The position numbers were made by a program, and so were the translations under genes. Below, piece by piece: positions 27,348 through 34,560 of a stretch of DNA of 64,000 nt. A model generated the notes under the pieces. The model was not told the DNA's origin. It worked only from the letters and a program-made list of their open reading frames with translations, and did not search any database. The first letter of the stretch is position 1, and every line of letters begins with the position of its first letter. The DNA is from Gordonia oryzae (lineage in GTDB: Bacteria > Actinomycetota > Actinomycetes > Mycobacteriales > Mycobacteriaceae): positions 1 through 64,000 of the forward strand of contig NZ_RKMH01000006.1 in assembly GCF_003797185.1 (NCBI RefSeq). The letters are read 5' to 3'.

Positions 27348-28244
27348 TTATTCGACGACCGTGAACCCCGCCAGCATCCAGCGTCTGTCCTGTTTGGTGA
27401 GCGTCACCAATACCCTGGACTGATACGGGATGCCTTGGGGCACCTCGCTCGTCAGCTCCGGTGAGGTAATGGCCTGATCCAGGCTGACGAGCACGACGGC
27501 GTTGTCGGCACTCATCGACTCGATGCCCCCATGTGCGGCAGTGGCCTTGGAGACGCCCTTGACGTTGGCATTTCCCGCTCGGGCGTCCTGGGAGGACGCG
27601 ATGAACGTCTTGGCAAAGTCGGGGGTGGAGATCTGGCGGATACGCGCGTCGAGATCGCCGTAGTTCGACGAGTCGTAGGTGGTCAGCGTCGCGGCGTAGC
27701 TCTTTGCGGTGTCGATGACGGCCTTCCGGTCGGCATCGGACGGCCCGGCGGCGGCCGCACTGTCGGCGCTGTGCAGGCGGTAGGCCAGCATACCGGTGGA
27801 GATCCCAAGCCCGACCACGAGCACCACGAGCACCGCAACCGCCGCGAACAGGGCACGGCTCCCGCCCATCGTCAGGCGCCGGCGCCCAACGGGCCCCGAC
27901 GTCGCCGCCGATACCTCACCGAGTTTGCGCGGCACCCGATCCGGATCCGACGCGCGGACCGCCTTGCGTTCGGCGTCGGCGCGCAACCGCTCACGCGCGC
28001 GGCGATTGGCCTCGAGGAAGCCGAGCCCGTCGAGCGGCGTGGGTTCGGATGTCCCCGATCCGGCGCGCTCACCTGCCCAGTCCAAGTCATCGCCCGCGTC
28101 TGCGGTGTCGACGTCTCCCCTGGTCGCACCCTCATCGCCATCGACGGCAAGCGCGCTCTCGTCCACCGGAGAACTCTGCGTGGATCGGCGTGCTGACTTG
28201 GGCATGGCCACCAATGTAGCGGCAGTATCTGTGGCGGCGGTCAC
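27348..28244 (-). CDS. Mce-associated membrane protein-like
   Basis: A single-pass membrane protein with a charged cytosolic N-terminus (about 125 residues), one hydrophobic segment near 130-155 and an extracytoplasmic domain of about 140 residues. This matches Mce-associated proteins, which accompany Mce lipid importers and have a VirB8-like fold. The C-terminal part has RILVT-like strands ending WMLAGFTVVE. ATG at 28205 (MPKSARRS) is an alternative start. No mce or yrbE genes lie nearby. Function assignment rests on domain layout and weak recall of the family. Confidence 0.6.
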   Translation of the reverse strand: MTAATDTAATLVAMPKSARRSTQSSPVDESALAVDGDEGATRGDVDTADAGDDLDWAGERAGSGTSEPTPLDGLGFLEANRRARERLRADAERKAVRASDPDRVPRKLGEVSAATSGPVGRRRLTMGGSRALFAAVAVLVVLVVGLGISTGMLAYRLHSADSAAAAGPSDADRKAVIDTAKSYAATLTTYDSSNYGDLDARIRQISTPDFAKTFIASSQDARAGNANVKGVSKATAAHGGIESMSADNAVVLVSLDQAITSPELTSEVPQGIPYQSRVLVTLTKQDRRWMLAGFTVVE

Positions 28245-28367
28245 GGGTAGAGGTATCAGACATATGATTCAGAGGCGGCCGTGACGATCCACGGGCGACG
28301 CACGTACCCGAATTCGAGCCGGCGCCGGATGCGTGGCGCACTCAACTCGACGGTCTACGGGGGGCCA

Positions 28368-29120
28368 ATGAAATCCAGCGTGACATCAACAGCACGACAT
28401 TCGGCGTCCGAGCGTCGGGAGGGTCGGGCGGGCGGCGCCGACGACCATGCGCGCTTGCGTCGCCGGCCGCAGCTCTCCGAGGAGGTCGCCGCGCACCTGC
28501 GGCATCTGATCATGACCGCGGACTTCCGGCCGGGCGAGTACATCCGTCTCGACGAAACCGCCGAGCGGCTCGGGGTAAGCGTAACCCCGGTGCGCGAGGC
28601 CCTGCTCACGCTGCGCGGGGAGGGAATGGTCAGCCTCGAGCCTCACCGCGGCTATCGGGTTTCCGATCTCGACCGCATCGACGTCGACGACCTCTTCTGG
28701 CTGCAAGGTGAGATCGCGGTGAAGCTCGCTCTGCGCACAGCCGAGGTGATTACCTCCGAGGACATCGCCGATCTTGAGTGGTGCAACCAGAAATTTCGCT
28801 CGACCGTGGCATCCGGCGACACGGCGGCCATCATCGACGCGGAATTCGAGTTCCACCGGCGCCACAACGTGATCGCGGCCGGCAAAAAACTCGCCTGGTT
28901 CCTCTTCTCGGCAGCGCGCTACACCCCCACCCAGCTCTACGCCTCCGACCCGGAATGGGGCGAGGTCGCCCTGGACAGTCACGATCGGCTGATCGCGGCC
29001 TACCGCGCCGGCGATCGCGACGGTGTGATCGCACAGACCCGCCGCCAATTCGACGACGGCGCCGAGCGGCTGATGAAACACCTTGATCAGACCGGCATCT
29101 GGGATAACCCCGACAGTTGA
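28368..29120 (+). CDS. GntR-family (FCD subfamily) regulator, Mce1R-like
   Basis: A FadR-type regulator: N-terminal winged helix (about 25-90, with QLSEEVAAHLRHLIM, IRLDETAERLGVSVTPVREALL and EGMVSLEPHRGYRV) and a C-terminal all-helical FCD ligand domain that usually binds metal and a small carboxylate. It resembles Mce1R, which represses the mce1 lipid-import operon near fadD5 in M. tuberculosis. Finding it close to a fadD5-like ligase and a Mce-associated protein supports a lipid-catabolism role. ATG at 28368 follows GGGGGG at good spacing; an upstream ATG at 28281 would add 29 residues. Confidence 0.78.
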   Translation: MKSSVTSTARHSASERREGRAGGADDHARLRRRPQLSEEVAAHLRHLIMTADFRPGEYIRLDETAERLGVSVTPVREALLTLRGEGMVSLEPHRGYRVSDLDRIDVDDLFWLQGEIAVKLALRTAEVITSEDIADLEWCNQKFRSTVASGDTAAIIDAEFEFHRRHNVIAAGKKLAWFLFSAARYTPTQLYASDPEWGEVALDSHDRLIAAYRAGDRDGVIAQTRRQFDDGAERLMKHLDQTGIWDNPDS

Positions 29121-29305
29121 CTCGCGTTGGACGAAAGGGTCAGACGCCGCCCAGGTCCGCCGAGACCCACTGATCTGTCCGGACGGTCACGCGGGTCTGG
29201 CTACCGTGCTCGCCGGCGGCGAACTCGACATAGCCGTCAGGCTGGACATGGCTTCGCGGCCAGCGGTTGTTATTGCCGTTCGAAGCTCGATCTGTCGGTG
29301 GTCGG

Positions 29306-29323
29306 GTGCATCATGTGGTGCAC
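29306..29323. promoter_or_regulatory. imperfect palindrome upstream of the Panacea module
   Basis: GTGCATCATGTGGTGCAC is an imperfect dyad (14 of 18 positions symmetric) about 100 bases before the antitoxin-like gene. TTATATT near 29379-29385 could be the -10 of that operon. Toxin-antitoxin operons are usually autoregulated at such sites, so this is a weak candidate. Otherwise 29121-29418 shows no gene. Confidence 0.3.
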
Positions 29324-29418
29324 AGTGACACACCGCACCCAGTTCCTGAAACGGGAAACACTCCGCGTAGTCTCCGGGTTATATTCCACAGATTGTCCAC
29401 AAGCGAAGGGAGATAGCT

Positions 29419-29880
29419 ATGTCGGACCACACCTACCGTGCTATCGACATCGCCAAGTGGTTTGTGGCCTGGGCAGACCCCGAGGACGCACTCACGAACA
29501 TGAAGCTCCAGAAGCTCTTGTACTACGCGCAGGGCCATCACCTGGGGAGCAACGGCAAACCGCTATTTTCAGACTCGCTGCAGGCCTGGTCGCACGGTCC
29601 CGTCGTGCCTGCGGTCTACCACGAGTTCAAGAGGTTCGGCGCGGCACCGATCGAGCTGGATGACAGCGATGACTTCACATGGGATCGGATCGACGACGAC
29701 ACGTCCTTCTACCTGGGCCAGGTCTGGAACACATACGGCGGGTTTACAGCTGCCCGCTTACGGAATATGACCCATGAAGAGGCGCCCTGGCTCAATGCTT
29801 GGGGTGAAGGCGATTTGCGCGGCTCGACCATAGCAGTCGATGACATGCGGTCGTTTTTCGCGCCCGCGGCTCAACGGTGA
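29419..29880 (+). CDS. Panacea (DUF4065/SocA-like) domain protein, putative antitoxin
   Basis: Panacea-domain proteins are antitoxins that neutralise many unrelated toxins, and are common on prophages and mobile islands. The 153-residue product carries the family's landmarks: AIDIAKWFVAW at the start, MKLQKLLYYAQGHHL near 34-48, LQAWSHGPVVPAVYHEF near 62-78 and THEEAPW near 124. GAAGGGAGATAG precedes ATG 29419. The next gene starts five bases after its stop, as expected for a two-gene toxin-antitoxin operon. Codon use is less GC-rich than in core genes, consistent with acquisition. Confidence 0.85.
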   Translation: MSDHTYRAIDIAKWFVAWADPEDALTNMKLQKLLYYAQGHHLGSNGKPLFSDSLQAWSHGPVVPAVYHEFKRFGAAPIELDDSDDFTWDRIDDDTSFYLGQVWNTYGGFTAARLRNMTHEEAPWLNAWGEGDLRGSTIAVDDMRSFFAPAAQR

Positions 29881-29884
29881 GGCG

Positions 29885-30313
29885 GTGGGCGCGAAGAGCG
29901 GCAAGCGCGGAAAGCGTCCAGCGGCACCCGCAGATGGTGTCGGAGTGCCTACGGAGCCGCGCAATCACAATGCGGAGAGTCCAAAGTTCTGTTTGAAGCA
30001 CCTGGTCAATGATTTTGATGTCAAGGCGCTTGACCAAGAGCGCGTAAAGGCATTCGCCGAGACGCTGCAGCGGCTATGCGCTCTGACCTGGAACGATCTG
30101 GGTCAGGCTCCGCGCAAAGGACTCGGGTACGAGCAGATTCCCAAGCATTCGATCAAACCGTCGATTCCGCAGGCTTTCGAGGATTCGGACAAGTTCATGG
30201 TCTTCCGCTACTGCGGGCAACTGCCGATGGCGGGCGTGAGAGTGCGGGATGTGTTCCACGTTGTGTGGATCGAGCCAGAGTTCAACAAGCTGTACGACCA
30301 CGGCTCAAGCTAA
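29885..30313 (+). CDS. putative toxin partner of the Panacea antitoxin
   Basis: An unrecognised protein of about 142 residues. After a basic N-terminus it reads FCLKHLVNDFDV near 40, LQRLCALTWNDL near 70, and ends in beta-strand-like segments MVFRYCGQLPMAGVRV and FHVVWIEPEFNKLYDHG, a compact fold like many small RNase-type toxins. GTG at 29885 is chosen since it follows the antitoxin stop (29878-29880) closely with GGTGAGG ahead; an ATG at 29840 would overlap the antitoxin. The toxin call comes from pairing with a Panacea protein and size, not from a recognised catalytic motif. Confidence 0.6.
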   Translation: MGAKSGKRGKRPAAPADGVGVPTEPRNHNAESPKFCLKHLVNDFDVKALDQERVKAFAETLQRLCALTWNDLGQAPRKGLGYEQIPKHSIKPSIPQAFEDSDKFMVFRYCGQLPMAGVRVRDVFHVVWIEPEFNKLYDHGSS

Positions 30314-30351
30314 GCCAGTACCGCGTCGGTTACGCCCGATATCATCCAGTG

Positions 30352-30570
30352 ATGACCAAGCACATCACCGACGCCATGATCGACGCCGAGCTGGCCCGTC
30401 AAGACCGCAATAGGGACTCTGGGGTGGTTGAGGTTGTCGGTCGTGTGGACGCCAACCTGTCGTTCTCACAGGTGGTGATCGCCGTCGTGGTCGCCAACCT
30501 CATCACAGCAGTCATCCTCGGCATTGTCGCTGGGATCGTCACGCTCGCGGTGATCGCCGGAACGACGTAA
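30352..30570 (+). CDS. small single-pass or hairpin membrane protein
   Basis: A 72-residue ORF starting at ATG 30352, 39 bases after the putative toxin gene. The first 36 residues are charged (AMIDAELARQDRNRD) and the rest is strongly hydrophobic (VVIAVVVANLITAVILGIV), long enough for one or two membrane helices. No family is recognised. Open reading and a clear amphiphilic layout support it as real; it may belong to the same accessory islet. Confidence 0.55.
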   Translation: MTKHITDAMIDAELARQDRNRDSGVVEVVGRVDANLSFSQVVIAVVVANLITAVILGIVAGIVTLAVIAGTT

Positions 30571-30639
30571 TAGTGCAGCGGCGTGGCGCCTTGAATCTAA
30601 ATAGGAGACAGCTGGCCTTATGCTGCAACAAATCTCGCC

Positions 30640-31137
30640 GTGTCACCAGATGAGGTCAGCCCGATCGGAAGCCAAATCATCGCGATCGGTGAGGTAACTG
30701 TTTTGTGGGCCGCCGACGCACGAATCGATCGAGCAATACGAGCCAGCGCTGCAGTATCAGGAGAGGGTCGATCACACAGTAGCCGGTTCGTCAGGGCGGC
30801 AGCAGTCGTGGAGCACATCGCATCGGAAGCGATAGATGCAGCGGCCGGCCAGCTAAGAAAGAAGGCTGCGGAGAACCACGCTCAAGTGGTATTCGTCGTG
30901 GCGCACGTACTCGACTACCCCACTGTTGAAGCCTTCAGCTCCCCACTGCTGGCTCATCATCTGCCCAAGCCAGACCTACCGACGAACGTCGATGCCCTTT
31001 GGATGCTGTTTGGAGAGTCAACGGCCCTCGGCTCTGCCGAGCGAACGCTCATCGGCACGGACGCACAGTCGCCGTTCCAGTTCCAACTGGAGGTCGCCGA
31101 CGACAGCGCCCCTGACTGCCGCAAAGACGACGAATAA
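30640..31137 (+). CDS. hypothetical protein, possibly 5'-truncated
   Basis: A 165-residue ORF of unknown function beside the tRNA-Met gene. It has helical stretches (VEHIASEAIDAAAGQLRKKA) and a hydrophobic VVFVVAHVLDY segment, then a tail without recognised motifs. GTG at 30640 lacks a good ribosome site, and AGGAG at 30604-30608 belongs to another frame, so the gene may be a fragment left at an island edge. Codon use is mixed. Confidence 0.4.
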   Translation: MSPDEVSPIGSQIIAIGEVTVLWAADARIDRAIRASAAVSGEGRSHSSRFVRAAAVVEHIASEAIDAAAGQLRKKAAENHAQVVFVVAHVLDYPTVEAFSSPLLAHHLPKPDLPTNVDALWMLFGESTALGSAERTLIGTDAQSPFQFQLEVADDSAPDCRKDDE

Positions 31138-31194
31138 ACGTCGGATCGGCTCGATGGACCCGGCGGCTCCACGGACGTATCCACTGTTCATCGG

Positions 31195-31268
31195 TGGGGC
31201 GGGCGGGGCTCGAACCCGCGACCTACGGATTATGAGTCCGCGGCTCTAACCGACTGAGCTACCGCCCC
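31195..31268 (-). tRNA. tRNA-Met (anticodon CAT)
   Basis: On the minus strand the sequence folds as a complete tRNA: acceptor GGGGCGG paired with CCGCCCC, D-arm AGCTCAGTCGGTTAGAGC, anticodon stem GCGGA/TCCGT (one non-Watson-Crick closing pair), loop CTCATAA and T-arm GCGGGTTCGAGCCCCGC. The anticodon CAT could serve elongator Met, or Ile if lysidine-modified; Met is preferred. CCA is not encoded. Its 3' end faces the accessory islet at 29.3-31.1 kb. Confidence 0.9.
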
Positions 31269-31466
31269 AGCGGGCACGTCGTGCCCGAGCAGCGACAATA
31301 CCGCACGGTGCGGCAGCCGCGATCATGCGTCGCCCTGGCACCTCGGGCATAACCGACCGCGGTGCACCCGGGCACTAGACTCTACGGCGTGCCTGACGCG
31401 GTAGCACCGACGACGCGTCCGGCGAGCGAACGAGAACGAGAACCAGCGAAACAGGAGTGACGGCGC

Positions 31467-32159
31467 ATGGCCGGGGTCGATGACGCAAGACCGGGGCGAG
31501 GGCTCCCCGAAAGCCTCGTCGACGTGGCCGCCCGACGCATCCGCGACGCCATCTTGTCCGGGGCATTGGCGCCGGGCGAGAAGATTGTCGAGGAGAATCT
31601 CTGCGCAAGTTTGGGTTTCAGCAGGGCACCCATTCGGGAGGCACTCCGACTCCTTGCACAGCAAGGAGTCGTCGAGCATCTGCCCCGCCGCGGCGCGAGG
31701 GTGGCCGAGTGGTCACCGCGAGACATCCTGCAGCTGTTCGAACTACGTCAGCTACTCGAGCGCTTCGCCGTCGAATCGGCATTGCCGCTGACCGATCCGG
31801 AAACCCAGTTGGCGCCGGTTCGCGCCGCGATCGAGCAACTCGAGAACGCCTCCGACGAGTTGGACAAAGACGACGCCCACCGGCGTTTTCATGCCGCCGT
31901 CGTGGGACTCGCCGGCAATCGGCAGCTCGACATCGCCCTGGCACCGATCCTGCTGAAGCTTCAGCTGCCGATGGCGGTCAATCTACGCGCGGAAGCCGCC
32001 GATCACGGTTCGCATGACGGTTTGCGTCGCCACCACGACATCCTCGCCGCGCTCGAGGCCAACGATGTCGCGGCCACCGTGGCGGCGCTGCGCGATCACG
32101 GCCACCTGCGGTACCTCGACCTGGTCGCCGCGCTCGACGACGACGCGGCATCCGCCTGA
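31467..32159 (+). CDS. GntR-family (FCD) regulator of the biuret/allophanate genes
   Basis: A 230-residue regulator with an N-terminal winged helix (about 12-75; ARRIRDAILSGALAPGEKI, LGFSRAPIREALRLL, RRGARVAEW) and a C-terminal FCD effector domain (about 85-220) with the expected histidines in HRRFHAAVV and HHDIL. GGAG lies 12 bases before the ATG. It is the first gene upstream of the AtzF-like amidase, same strand, so it probably controls the operon in response to a nitrogen compound. The effector is unknown. Confidence 0.82.
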   Translation: MAGVDDARPGRGLPESLVDVAARRIRDAILSGALAPGEKIVEENLCASLGFSRAPIREALRLLAQQGVVEHLPRRGARVAEWSPRDILQLFELRQLLERFAVESALPLTDPETQLAPVRAAIEQLENASDELDKDDAHRRFHAAVVGLAGNRQLDIALAPILLKLQLPMAVNLRAEAADHGSHDGLRRHHDILAALEANDVAATVAALRDHGHLRYLDLVAALDDDAASA

Positions 32160-32250
32160 GATCCGCCTCGCACGCGCTCCGCCACTCCTGCGCGCATGCG
32201 GCGTGTGACGCCGCCTAACACGAACGACACACAAATGTTCTACGTCCGCC

Positions 32251-33708
32251 ATGATTCTGTCGACAATCGACGATATGAACATTCGCAGCGGCTCCGGTGG
32301 ACCCCTCGGAGGTCCGACCATCGCGGAAATTCTCGACAGCCACCTCAGCGGCGGCGGATCGCCGACTCGCACCGCCCGGCGGGTGGCCGACGCCATCGCC
32401 GCCCGCGGGGAAGACGGAACCTGGATCTCGACGGTTGCCGGCGATGACCTCGTGCGCGCCGCCGCGGACCTCGAGGCGCGCCCCGGTGCCCGCGCGCTGC
32501 CGCTCTATGGGATCCCGTTCGGGGTCAAGGACAGCATCGACGTCGCCGGGGTACCAACGACGCTGTCGTGCCCCGACTACGCCTACACGCCCGACACGAC
32601 CGCGCCGGCGGTACAACGCCTGCTCGATGCCGGCGCCCTGTACGTCGGCAAGACCAACCTCGATCAGTTCGCGACCGGACTCAACGGCACACGCACCCCG
32701 TACCCGTTGCCACGCAGCGTTTTCGGCAATGAGATGATCTCGGGCGGTTCGAGTTCCGGTTCCGCCCTCGCGGTGGCGCTCGGCGAGGTTCCGTTTGCTG
32801 TGGCGACGGACACGGCGGGCAGCGGTCGGGTGCCGGCGGCGCTCAACGGGATCGTCGGCTACAAGCCCTCGCGGGGATTGATCAGCGCGGTCGGACTCGT
32901 TCCCGCGTGTAAGTCGTTGGACTGCATCACCGTGATGGCCGACGGCATCGACGACGTCGACCGCGTGATGGCGGTGATGGCAGCCCGCGACGAGGCCGAC
33001 CCGTGGTCCCGCTCGCCCGGAGCGGACCACCGCGGGGGCCTCACCGTCGGTCTGCCACCGATGTCGCAGCTGGAGTTCTTCGGCGACGACGCGCTGCGCG
33101 AGGCTCACCAGACGTTCCGGGAACGGCTCTCGCACATGCGCTTCCCGGTTCCGGTCACCATCGAGGAGATCTCTCTCGAACCGTTCCTGGCCGCAGGCGA
33201 ATTGCTCTACGCGGGTCCATGGGTCGCCGAGCGGCTCGTCGTCTTCGGGGAATTCCTCGCCGCCCATCGGGACTCGATCCATCCGGTCGTCCGCGAGATC
33301 CTCGAAGGCGCAACCAAGTACACCGCGGTCGATGCCTTCGCCGCCATGCAACGACTCGCCGAACTGCGCGCCGAGGTCGGCCGGGTCTGGGACGGGATCG
33401 ACGTCCTCGTCATACCCACGATCGGCCGCACCTTCACCGTCGCGGAGGTGCTCGCCCAACCCCTGGCGACCAACACCATGCTCGGCCACTACACCCACTT
33501 CGGCAATCTCCTCGACCTCACCGGGGTCGCTGTCCCACAAGGACTCACCGCCGACGGCCGACCGCACAGTGTCATGGTGCTCGGCAACGCCCTGCACGAC
33601 GACGCGGTGCTGCAGATGGCGGCGAATCTTCTCGACGAACCGCGCCATCACCCTGGGCATCAGCACCCCGCCGACACCGACTCTGAGGCAACCACTCGCG
33701 CGTCGTAG
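32251..33708 (+). CDS. atzF: amidase-signature enzyme, AtzF-like allophanate hydrolase
   Basis: Allophanate hydrolase converts allophanate to ammonia and carbon dioxide, the last step of biuret, cyanurate and some urea pathways. The amidase-signature catalytic elements are present: Lys in GIPFGVKDSID (near 93), the cis-serine/serine pair in SGGSSSGSALA (near 166) and DTAGSGRVPAA. DQFATGLNGTRTPYP is characteristic of AtzF. At 485 residues it holds only the amidase part; the C-terminal domain of the roughly 600-residue Pseudomonas AtzF is missing. ATG at 32275 is another possible start. The biuret-hydrolase-like gene follows after 56 bases. Confidence 0.82.
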   Translation: MILSTIDDMNIRSGSGGPLGGPTIAEILDSHLSGGGSPTRTARRVADAIAARGEDGTWISTVAGDDLVRAAADLEARPGARALPLYGIPFGVKDSIDVAGVPTTLSCPDYAYTPDTTAPAVQRLLDAGALYVGKTNLDQFATGLNGTRTPYPLPRSVFGNEMISGGSSSGSALAVALGEVPFAVATDTAGSGRVPAALNGIVGYKPSRGLISAVGLVPACKSLDCITVMADGIDDVDRVMAVMAARDEADPWSRSPGADHRGGLTVGLPPMSQLEFFGDDALREAHQTFRERLSHMRFPVPVTIEEISLEPFLAAGELLYAGPWVAERLVVFGEFLAAHRDSIHPVVREILEGATKYTAVDAFAAMQRLAELRAEVGRVWDGIDVLVIPTIGRTFTVAEVLAQPLATNTMLGHYTHFGNLLDLTGVAVPQGLTADGRPHSVMVLGNALHDDAVLQMAANLLDEPRHHPGHQHPADTDSEATTRAS

Positions 33709-33764
33709 ACAACCGCCGTCGACAACCGCCGCCACCCCCTTCGCTCGCACCCACCGGAGACACC

Positions 33765-34457
33765 ATGGCCGTGACCATCCCTGCCACACCCGCCCCGATC
33801 GACCTCGATCTCGATCACACCGCGCTGCTGATCATCGACATGCAGCGCGATTTCCTGCTTCCCGGCGGTTTCGGGGAGTCCCTCGGCAACGACGTCACCT
33901 TACTGCAGAAGGTGATTCCGCCGCTGGTTGACCTTCTCGCCGCCGCACGTCGAGTGGGCTTACCCGTCATCCACACCCGCGAAGGACACGAACCGGACCT
34001 CTCCGATTGCCCGCCGGCCAAGCTCCGACGTGGCACGCCCAGCAAACGCATCGGTGACACCGGGACGTTCGGCCGGATTCTGATCAGGGGCGAGTACGGG
34101 CACGACATCATCGACGAACTCGCACCCGCCGCGGGCGAAGTGGTGATCGACAAACCGGGCAAGGGCGCCTTCTACGCCACCGGGCTCGCAGAGGTCCTCC
34201 AGAGCCGCGGCATCACCTCACTGCTCGTCACCGGGGTCACCACTGAGGTCTGCGTCCACACCACCACACGCGAGGCCAACGACCGCGGCTACGAGTGCGT
34301 CGTCATGTCCGACTGTGTCGGTTCGTATTTCCCCGAATTCCAGCGTGTCGGCCTGGAGATGGTCGTCGCCCAAGGCGGCATCTTCGGGTGGACCGCCCAC
34401 AGCGCCGACGTCATCGCCGCACTGGACGGTTCCAACACCGACGACGCCGCTTCCTGA
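33765..34457 (+). CDS. biuH: isochorismatase-family cysteine hydrolase, probable biuret hydrolase
   Basis: Biuret hydrolase splits biuret into allophanate and ammonia. The 230-residue product has the isochorismatase-fold triad in IIDMQRDF (Asp), KPGKGAF (Lys) and TGVTTEVCVHTT (nucleophilic Cys near 167). Close relatives include RutB (ureidoacrylate amidohydrolase) and triuret hydrolase. Assignment to biuret rests mainly on the neighbouring allophanate hydrolase, which uses the product. It lies between that gene and a permease, all on the plus strand. Confidence 0.75.
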   Translation: MAVTIPATPAPIDLDLDHTALLIIDMQRDFLLPGGFGESLGNDVTLLQKVIPPLVDLLAAARRVGLPVIHTREGHEPDLSDCPPAKLRRGTPSKRIGDTGTFGRILIRGEYGHDIIDELAPAAGEVVIDKPGKGAFYATGLAEVLQSRGITSLLVTGVTTEVCVHTTTREANDRGYECVVMSDCVGSYFPEFQRVGLEMVVAQGGIFGWTAHSADVIAALDGSNTDDAAS

Positions 34458-34560
34458 TCCGCCCCGCCACGGACACCGACGTCCCCCAGTCCCGACCACC
34501 CCAGTCCCCCGACTCCCGACTCCCGACACAGCATCCGCCCGAGCACCTCAAGGAATCGCG

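Noticed and set aside
29121-31194. Integrase or att duplication for the islet beside tRNA-Met
   Set aside because: No recombinase-like ORF and no second copy of the tRNA 3' end was seen on inspection.
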